DNA of 11,182 nt from Alistipes sp. (GTDB lineage Bacteria > Bacteroidota > Bacteroidia > Bacteroidales > Rikenellaceae), in assembly GCA_017629615.1 (NCBI GenBank), contig JAGBWT010000007.1, positions 1 through 11,182 of the forward strand. The letters run 5' to 3'. The notes beneath the pieces are model-generated. The model made no database searches. It had not been told where the DNA came from and saw only the letters and a list, made by a program, of their open reading frames with translations. Numbering within the stretch: position 1 is the first letter of the stretch; the number at the start of each line of letters is the position of its first letter. Positions 6,571 through 11,182 of the stretch are shown here, piece by piece. A program made the position numbers and the translations under genes.

Positions 6571-8604
6571 CTATTTTGCAAGGTTGAGCGTGCAGAGCAA
6601 TACCAATTTGTTCTCGCCCAAGATGTTCTTGAAGACTATGGCACCCGTTTTTCCGTTGCCTTCGGCCTTCATTACGACCATCTGCCACTCTTCGCTATAC
6701 TCATACGAGAGCCAACTCTTGTCGGCCTCATTGTCTAACTCATACGACTCGGTCAGACCTGTGAGCATCGACATTGTTGCCGCTGTGGTGGTGTAGGTCA
6801 GATGATATACAGGTGCCGAATATTTTGTGTAGTAGCTCTGATAGAGGTCGCCCTCGGTCAATTCGACGAGCGACGAGTGGTCGGTGCTCTGGGCAGACTC
6901 CGGATAGGCAAACGCGAGCGAAGTCGAGCCGATAACCGTGTTAGGGTTGTAGCGGCAATAGATGATTGCGAATACACCCTCGGCGTCGGCAATGGTTACC
7001 ACGCCTTCGTAGTCGCCACTCAATATATTGATAGCATCGGCTGCTGTAGGTTTGGTAATATCCATCTCGATACGGAGGCTCGTAGCATCGCCTTCGGCCT
7101 GTGGCTCGGTCTCGGTGTCGGTCTCGGCTTTGTAAGGGGTCACCGTAATCCAAGCGTTGTCGCCACTCATCTCGACGATTGCACCTGCGGTGTTGAGGGT
7201 GTAGCAGGTGATGGTGGTGTATGTACGGTCGATATTCATCGTCCAACCCTCGTGCGAGCGAGGTTTGGTGTAGAGCAGGTTATAACCCTCGGTTGCGGTT
7301 GGATATTCGGAGAAAATCCAGTGGCTTGGTTCCAAGTTACTGAACATAGCACCGACCTCTGTCATCGACTCCTCGTTGAGGATAGAGATGCTGCCCGGTG
7401 CGCTCTCCTGCTTAACTTTCGTAACGATATATGGGCTGTACTCGTCGTTGATGTTGTTGCTCGGCATACCATCGATAATTGCAACAAACGAATATACGTC
7501 ATCGGTAGCCAGATGTGCCGGCACAGCCAATACGATAGCCTCGCGTGCGCTACTGCCATCGTTGATACCGGTTCCGATGTTGAGCACACGGCTCTGAATA
7601 ACCGAGGTGTCGTCGTTGTCCCACTCGGCAAGGGTCGTGGTAACCCACTCCGGATTGAGTGTAGGCATTACCATACCCATCTGCGTTGTAAATTCGATGG
7701 TGTAGAGGCTTACGGCGTTGGTTGCGGTTATGGTGCCGTTGGCCGTTCCCTCGACATACTCGCCAAGCATCTGATTCATCACCTCGCCATTGCTGTTGAA
7801 GAGCGACTCCTCGCCAAAACCATCAACGGAGAAGATGGAGGTTGCGGCTGGTATGGTCACTTTGAGCGTTGTGACAACCTTGTCGGTATTGGCGGCATCG
7901 ACAAACGAGAGCGTTGCGCTCTGCTCGGTCATAGGGTACTGCGATGCCTCGCCCTTAATCCACAACTCCATTTCGCCAGCCTTGCTACCTTCGATAGGTG
8001 TAATCCACGCTGGCGCACCATCGACAATCCAATCAATGTTCGACACAACCTTCACACGGGTCGAGAAGAGGCCCATACCCTCGGGCCAAATCATTGTCAT
8101 ACCATCTTCGCCGGCCTGTTCGCTTTCGTAGGCATAAATCATCTCTTCACTCTCGGAGAAACCGAATGCGTTGTCCTCAATCTTTACGGGGTAGATTGCA
8201 ATCTCGCGCTGGGTCTTTGTGAGTGTAATGGTTGCGATAACCTGGCTCTCGCCACCCATAGTCATCGTAACATCGCACGAGTGGTCGTTGTCGAAGTCCT
8301 CGATGTCGCCTACATTGATTTTGATTTCGTGGCGACCGGCCGTGCCGCGCAGGGTATAGACCTTGTTTTCGCCGTCGAGAATCTGGAAAAATGTTGCTGT
8401 CGAGGTTGGAACCGATATCTCCCAAGCCATATTTGGCTCAATGGTTAGGGTGTGTACCGTTCCCGCAGCGACATTTAATGTCGTGTGGGCAGGGAACGAT
8501 GGGGTGACAATCTCTTTATCAACGTCGGAGTTGCTACACGCCGAGGTAGATAGGAGCACGATGCCCAGAACGATGTTGCTGATGGTTTGTAAAAAACGTT
8601 TCAT
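6571..8604 (-). CDS. Multi-domain BACON-like (possibly DUF5003) surface lipoprotein
   Basis: This is a 677-residue lipoprotein (signal MKRFLQTISNIVLGIVLL, lipobox STSAC, Cys23, then SNSDVDKE with acidic residues suited to surface export). No enzyme motif is visible. The rest looks like serial beta-sandwich modules: one at about 38-133 with MAWEISVPTS and a terminal VIATITLTK strand; one at about 180-253 with VVSNIDWIVDGAPAWITPIEG, the W-I-x-V/P pattern of BACON domains; a third at about 288-400 with LNPEWVTTTLAEW ending in VTKVKQE; and a fourth at about 463-550 with MSGDNAWITVTPYK. A last strand set ends with LVLLCTLNLAK. The region around YPVKIEDNAFGFSESEEMIYAYE (138-160) reminds me of DUF5003 proteins found in the same neighbourhood in Bacteroides, but this is memory. 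BACON domains are thought to bind carbohydrate or glycoprotein or to act as spacers. The likely role is a surface extension or substrate-binding partner of the SusCD complex. Confidence 0.7.
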   Translation of the reverse strand: MKRFLQTISNIVLGIVLLSTSACSNSDVDKEIVTPSFPAHTTLNVAAGTVHTLTIEPNMAWEISVPTSTATFFQILDGENKVYTLRGTAGRHEIKINVGDIEDFDNDHSCDVTMTMGGESQVIATITLTKTQREIAIYPVKIEDNAFGFSESEEMIYAYESEQAGEDGMTMIWPEGMGLFSTRVKVVSNIDWIVDGAPAWITPIEGSKAGEMELWIKGEASQYPMTEQSATLSFVDAANTDKVVTTLKVTIPAATSIFSVDGFGEESLFNSNGEVMNQMLGEYVEGTANGTITATNAVSLYTIEFTTQMGMVMPTLNPEWVTTTLAEWDNDDTSVIQSRVLNIGTGINDGSSAREAIVLAVPAHLATDDVYSFVAIIDGMPSNNINDEYSPYIVTKVKQESAPGSISILNEESMTEVGAMFSNLEPSHWIFSEYPTATEGYNLLYTKPRSHEGWTMNIDRTYTTITCYTLNTAGAIVEMSGDNAWITVTPYKAETDTETEPQAEGDATSLRIEMDITKPTAADAINILSGDYEGVVTIADAEGVFAIIYCRYNPNTVIGSTSLAFAYPESAQSTDHSSLVELTEGDLYQSYYTKYSAPVYHLTYTTTAATMSMLTGLTESYELDNEADKSWLSYEYSEEWQMVVMKAEGNGKTGAIVFKNILGENKLVLLCTLNLAK

Positions 8605-8610
8605 AAATAT

Positions 8611-8619
8611 TGTGTTTTA
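8611..8619 (-). promoter_or_regulatory. A-rich leader TAAAACACA before the 677-residue lipoprotein gene
   Basis: The nonamer TAAAACACA ends 6 bases before the ATG at 8604. The identical nonamer recurs 4 bases before the ATG at 6485. A-rich leaders just upstream of the start are what is expected of Bacteroidia initiation regions, which lack useful Shine-Dalgarno pairing. No purine-rich AGGAGG-like site is present here. Confidence 0.4.
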
Positions 8620-8655
8620 ATTATTCTTCACGTTGCTCAATAGTTGTGTGGTGGT

Positions 8656-9567
8656 TTATAGACCCTCGCGTTTGAGTCGCTCGGCCTCCTCGTCGCTAAC
8701 CCACTCCAAGATGTTGTAGAAGTTGCCAACCGTGCCGACCGTGACACCGATGTTTTCGACATAGATGTGGGTCCAAAGTACGGCAAATCGCTGGCACGAA
8801 TTGAAGTAGGATTCGTTGTAGGCGCTGTCGTCGCACAAAATATGGTTGTCGCCAAGAATCTGACCAAAGACCGAAGCCTCGTCGCTGACAACTTGGTCGC
8901 TATCCATCGTGATTATAGGGCGTGCAGGGTCGTTGCCGTGCAGACGCAATGTGATGTCGTAGCCGTTGAAGAAGCAGTCCTCGACAACAATACAGTCGGG
9001 CTCGCTCTTGTGGCGGCTGGTGTGGACAAGTCGTTGGTACGATGCGTTCTCGCCAGGGTAGTTGAGCAGGAACATCGACGAGAGAACGGCATAGCCCGTA
9101 AAGTTGTTGATGTCGAACGGACAACTCTTGTAGAGCGTGACCTTCGTCTGGTCGCTGTTCTGTGCGAGTGGCCATTTCAGATTTTCGTTCATTACCAATC
9201 GCAGAATGAAGCCGAGCGAATCAGTAGCCTCGATATTCTCGTAGCAACCCTCGATTTCGACGTCAGCCGAGAGCTTTCCGGCAGGAATGGTGATGCTCGG
9301 TGTGCGAAGGCGATAGTGCAAGCCCTCGATAGCGTTGCTGCCCTGCTCGACAATCTCTACGCCGAGCGTGCGGTCGTAGGAGCGTGCCACGGTCGAAGCG
9401 ACAGCGACCTTGATGGTGCTGTTTTCGGCTACGACGGGATTGCTCGACAACGTGTCGGCGAACATTATATATTCGGCATCGTTGTAGGTCGTATATTGCT
9501 CTTTGCACGAAGCGGTACAAAGCGCAAAGAGCAGAATGGCAATATATGTTGCGATACTCTGTTTCAT
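8656..9567 (-). CDS. DUF4843/DUF4984-like SusCD-associated lipoprotein
   Basis: The protein has 303 residues, with a lipoprotein signal ending in CTASC (Cys21) followed by KEQ, a charged +2/+3 pair typical of surface-exported Bacteroidetes lipoproteins. The opening YNDAEYIMFADT (28-39) and the beta-sandwich-like stretch ending in GLHYRLRTPSITIPAGKLSADVEIEG (82-107, shown by its GLHY and IPAGKLSADVEI parts) resemble the Calx-beta/Ig-like fold of DUF4843 proteins, which are usually encoded right after susD. The C-terminal half (from SCPFDINNFTGYAVL at 148 to VGNFYNILEWVSDEEAE near the end) resembles what I remember of DUF4984. I cannot decide between the two names without an HMM search. A role as an accessory component at the mouth of the SusCD transporter is inferred from position. 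The downstream gap is 51 bases, longer than most in this operon. Confidence 0.75.
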   Translation of the reverse strand: MKQSIATYIAILLFALCTASCKEQYTTYNDAEYIMFADTLSSNPVVAENSTIKVAVASTVARSYDRTLGVEIVEQGSNAIEGLHYRLRTPSITIPAGKLSADVEIEGCYENIEATDSLGFILRLVMNENLKWPLAQNSDQTKVTLYKSCPFDINNFTGYAVLSSMFLLNYPGENASYQRLVHTSRHKSEPDCIVVEDCFFNGYDITLRLHGNDPARPIITMDSDQVVSDEASVFGQILGDNHILCDDSAYNESYFNSCQRFAVLWTHIYVENIGVTVGTVGNFYNILEWVSDEEAERLKREGL

Positions 9568-9582
9568 ATCTTCTGATTTCTC

Positions 9583-11115
9583 CTATTTGTTACTTTCGTT
9601 TGGTTGAACAAGCGACCCTGGGGCCTCCAATTCGTGCAGCGGTATAGGCCATACGAAGAGAGGGTCGTCGGCCGCAACGTGCAGCGAGCTACCCTCGTCG
9701 AGAGAGTTGCTTTGAGGCTTACGCGTAAAGCCGTTGCCATCGTTGTAGAGTTTGCCCCAACGCTTGATGTCGTTCAGACGGAAACCCTCCATATAGAGTT
9801 CGCGTACGCGCTCGTTGGCGATATGGTCGATATAGTTGTCGGCCGTGAGGTTGATACCGCCACCCGAAGCGATGCGCTGACTGCGCAGAGCCGAGAGGTC
9901 GGCCGATGCGGCAGCGAAGTTGGGCGATGCCTTGCGACAGTAGGCCTCGGCGCGTATCAGATACTGCTCGGCCAGACGGAAAGGCTTTGGCATCGAGACG
10001 TGGTAGAGCAGAGCCGAGGAGATGAAGTCCTGATTGCCGAAATATTTGAATAACATCGGCCACACAAGTCCGTGCGCATAGCCCGTCTGCATAGAGTAGA
10101 AGTAGCTGTTGTAGCGCATATCGTTGTTGCCGTAGAGACCAAGCACCCACTCTGCAGGAACATAGTCGGGGTAGCAGTATGTATAGTCGTTGGTGTAGTT
10201 GAGGAACAACGAGCCGAGTGCGCCACCATACGAAGTCTGCGTAAAGCCGACTCTCCAAATGATTTCGGTCGCCAGGTCGTAGTTCCACATATAGTCGAAG
10301 TAGGTCATCGTGTCGGTGTAGTAGGTGTTGGCCGACGAGAGTGCAAAGGCTTTGTTGTCGATAAGGCGCGATGCGTAGTCGATAGCCGTCTCCCAATCCT
10401 GCATATAGAGTGCTACGCGAGCGTGTAGAGCCTCGGCCGCGGCGTGGGTGATAAATACGCTGCTGTGGGCATCGTCATCTTTGTCCAACAACTCCTCGGC
10501 CTTCGCCAGGTCGGCGAGTACGAATTGATAGGAGTCGTAGAGCGATGCGCGAGGCTTCGGGCTCTTGTCGGCAAACGACGAACGCAGTACAACGCCCAAC
10601 TCGTTGTGAGCCGTTGCAGGGTCGTAGGCTTTGCAGTAGCATTTCAAGAGTTCGGCATAGGCCAAAGCGCGAATAGCGTGAACTTCGCCCGTATAGATGT
10701 CGAGGGTCTCGATTCGCTCGTCATTCGATTGAGCGGCTACAACACGGTCGATGTGGTCGAGATAGAAGTTGCAGTTGCTGATAATCGAGTAGAGAGCGGC
10801 ATAGACAGCCTCGATTTCGGAGTTGGTCGAGCGAATCTCCCATTGCCAAATGTTGCCGTGGGTGTTCGAGTAACCATCGACGGCATAGACCAGGTCGGTC
10901 TGAATATCGGGCAGCAATGTGAGATAGCCGCTATACAGCGCTCCGCTTTTGAGGAGCGAGTAGATGCCCGTCACGGTCTGCTCGGCATCTTCAAAGGTGC
11001 GCATAGCTTCGTCCTGCGGAATTGCGGCCTGTGGCTCTTTGTCGAGGCACGAGGTTGTTGCAACAGCTGCCAATGCAGCGAGGATAATCGGTATATTTTT
11101 GAGCATTTTCATCAT
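9583..11115 (-). CDS. RagB/SusD-family nutrient-binding outer-membrane lipoprotein
   Basis: This 510-residue protein is the substrate-capturing lid that sits on the SusC barrel at the cell surface. It starts with a lipoprotein signal peptide (charged MMKMLK, hydrophobic stretch, ATTSC with the lipidated Cys at 23). Family features are visible in order: an N-terminal helical region with FEDAEQTVTGIYSLL (41-55), TPR-like helices through the middle including the RALAYAELLKCYCKAYD helix (149-165), the RLAEQYLIRAEAYCR helix (380-394), the signature NERVRELYMEGFRLNDIKRW (434-453), and a C-terminal PLFVWPIPLHEL segment (485-496). Length is normal for the family. It follows susC by 9 bases and precedes the next lipoprotein by 15. 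The family is usually linked to glycans, but RagB-type members bind peptides; the sequence alone does not tell which applies. The stop is TAG. Confidence 0.95.
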   Translation of the reverse strand: MMKMLKNIPIILAALAAVATTSCLDKEPQAAIPQDEAMRTFEDAEQTVTGIYSLLKSGALYSGYLTLLPDIQTDLVYAVDGYSNTHGNIWQWEIRSTNSEIEAVYAALYSIISNCNFYLDHIDRVVAAQSNDERIETLDIYTGEVHAIRALAYAELLKCYCKAYDPATAHNELGVVLRSSFADKSPKPRASLYDSYQFVLADLAKAEELLDKDDDAHSSVFITHAAAEALHARVALYMQDWETAIDYASRLIDNKAFALSSANTYYTDTMTYFDYMWNYDLATEIIWRVGFTQTSYGGALGSLFLNYTNDYTYCYPDYVPAEWVLGLYGNNDMRYNSYFYSMQTGYAHGLVWPMLFKYFGNQDFISSALLYHVSMPKPFRLAEQYLIRAEAYCRKASPNFAAASADLSALRSQRIASGGGINLTADNYIDHIANERVRELYMEGFRLNDIKRWGKLYNDGNGFTRKPQSNSLDEGSSLHVAADDPLFVWPIPLHELEAPGSLVQPNESNK

Positions 11116-11117
11116 CT

Positions 11118-11123
11118 TCCTCC
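11118..11123 (-). promoter_or_regulatory. Shine-Dalgarno-like GGAGGA before the SusD-family gene
   Basis: In the 9-base gap after the susC stop the minus strand reads CGGAGGAAG and then ATGATG. The purine run sits 2 bases before the first ATG (11115) and 5 before the second (11112), so the second ATG has the more usual spacing. The two candidates differ by a single Met. Bacteroidia seldom rely on Shine-Dalgarno pairing, so its use is uncertain. Confidence 0.55.
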
Positions 11124-11124
11124 G

Positions 11125-11182
11125 TTAGAATGTTAAATCGAGACCAAACGTAAATTGACGCGCCATTGGGTATTGGGCTGCA
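11125..11182 (-). CDS. SusC/RagA-type TonB-dependent outer-membrane transporter, C-terminal end only (partial)
   Basis: Only the last 18 codons and a TAA stop (11125-11127) are inside the window. They read AAQYPMARQFTFGLDLTF. Alternating hydrophobic residues ending in Phe at the very C-terminus are the usual final beta-strand and BAM recognition signal of outer-membrane barrels, and SusC-family proteins commonly end with this kind of FTFGL-x-x-x-F strand. The stop lies 9 bases before the SusD-family gene, the standard susC-susD order. The family forms a 22-stranded barrel that imports substrate captured under the SusD lid, powered by TonB. Nothing can be said about its plug, carboxypeptidase-like domain or substrate because the body of the gene lies beyond the right edge. 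The call rests on the C-terminal strand and the context together. Confidence 0.85.
   Translation of the reverse strand, partial: AAQYPMARQFTFGLDLTF

Larger units (their letters stand above)
1..11182 (-). other. Probable single operon: SusCD transporter, four accessory lipoproteins, subtilase
   Basis: Eight genes run in one direction with gaps of 9, 15, 51, 55 (85 with the later LRR start), 12, 15 and 19 bases. I found no stem-loop followed by a T run in any gap and no TTTG plus TAnnTTTG Bacteroidetes promoter pair in the two longest gaps (8605-8655 and 6516-6570). Co-transcription from a promoter upstream of susC, beyond the right edge, is the simplest reading. No regulator gene (SusR, ECF sigma/anti-sigma pair or hybrid two-component system) is inside the window, so control cannot be judged. 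Confidence 0.75.

Noticed and set aside
6802..8448. A 548-codon open frame on the plus strand opposite the BACON-like lipoprotein
   Set aside because: The minus-strand protein has a lipoprotein signal, modular beta-sandwich sequence and operon spacing. The plus-strand product is rich in Cys, His and Arg, has no recognisable domain and no start signal. It is an antisense shadow caused by codon bias.
8767..9576. A 269-codon plus-strand open frame opposite the DUF4843-like gene
   Set aside because: The minus-strand gene has the lipobox, family-like motifs and operon position. The plus-strand frame overlaps nearly all of it and has no supporting feature.
1..11182. CRISPR arrays, tRNA or rRNA genes, insertion sequences, integrase sites, terminators
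   Set aside because: I saw no regularly spaced direct repeats, no cloverleaf-like short gene in the gaps, no transposase or integrase motifs and no stem-loop plus T run. The gaps are too short to hide an RNA gene.

Overview
The window reads as one strand of a Bacteroidales genome, of the gut or oral anaerobe type. A Rikenellaceae/Alistipes-like origin is plausible because the composition looks balanced to slightly GC-rich, but I cannot prove it. The support is a SusC/SusD pair, a run of surface-type lipoproteins, BACON-like and DUF4458-like domains, and mostly A-rich translation leaders without Shine-Dalgarno sequences. All real genes lie on the minus strand, so the operon runs from high to low coordinates. 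It is cut at both ends.

Layout in order of transcription: (1) 11125-11182, the last codons of a SusC/RagA-type TonB-dependent outer-membrane transporter; (2) 9583-11115, a SusD/RagB-family lipoprotein; (3) 8656-9567, a DUF4843/DUF4984-like lipoprotein; (4) 6571-8604, a multi-domain beta-sandwich (BACON-like, perhaps DUF5003) lipoprotein; (5) 3810-6515, a large leucine-rich-repeat (LRR) lipoprotein with a DUF4458-like N-terminus; (6) 2163-3797, a second LRR lipoprotein with BACON-like N-terminal domains; (7) 120-2147, a lipoprotein subtilase (S8) with an intact catalytic set; (8) 1-100, the start of an eighth, signal-peptide-bearing protein that runs off the edge. Gaps between genes are 9, 15, 51, 55 (or 85), 12, 15 and 19 bases. 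No terminator or recognisable internal promoter is visible, so I read it as one polycistronic unit whose promoter lies upstream of susC, outside the window. No stretch over 300 bases lacks a gene. I saw no RNA genes, mobile elements, CRISPR arrays or attachment sites.

How the genes may work together: SusC/SusD pairs form a lidded import pump at the outer membrane. Here the accessory genes are not glycoside hydrolases or lyases. They are six consecutive lipoproteins, two of them LRR proteins and one a serine protease. The most economical reading is a surface system that binds a protein, peptide or glycoprotein, cuts it with the tethered subtilase and imports the pieces, in the manner of RagAB-type peptide importers. 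The substrate is inference. The domain calls for SusC, SusD, the LRR proteins and the subtilase are firm; the DUF assignments of genes 3, 4 and the DUF4458 part of gene 5 are from remembered family features and need an HMM search.
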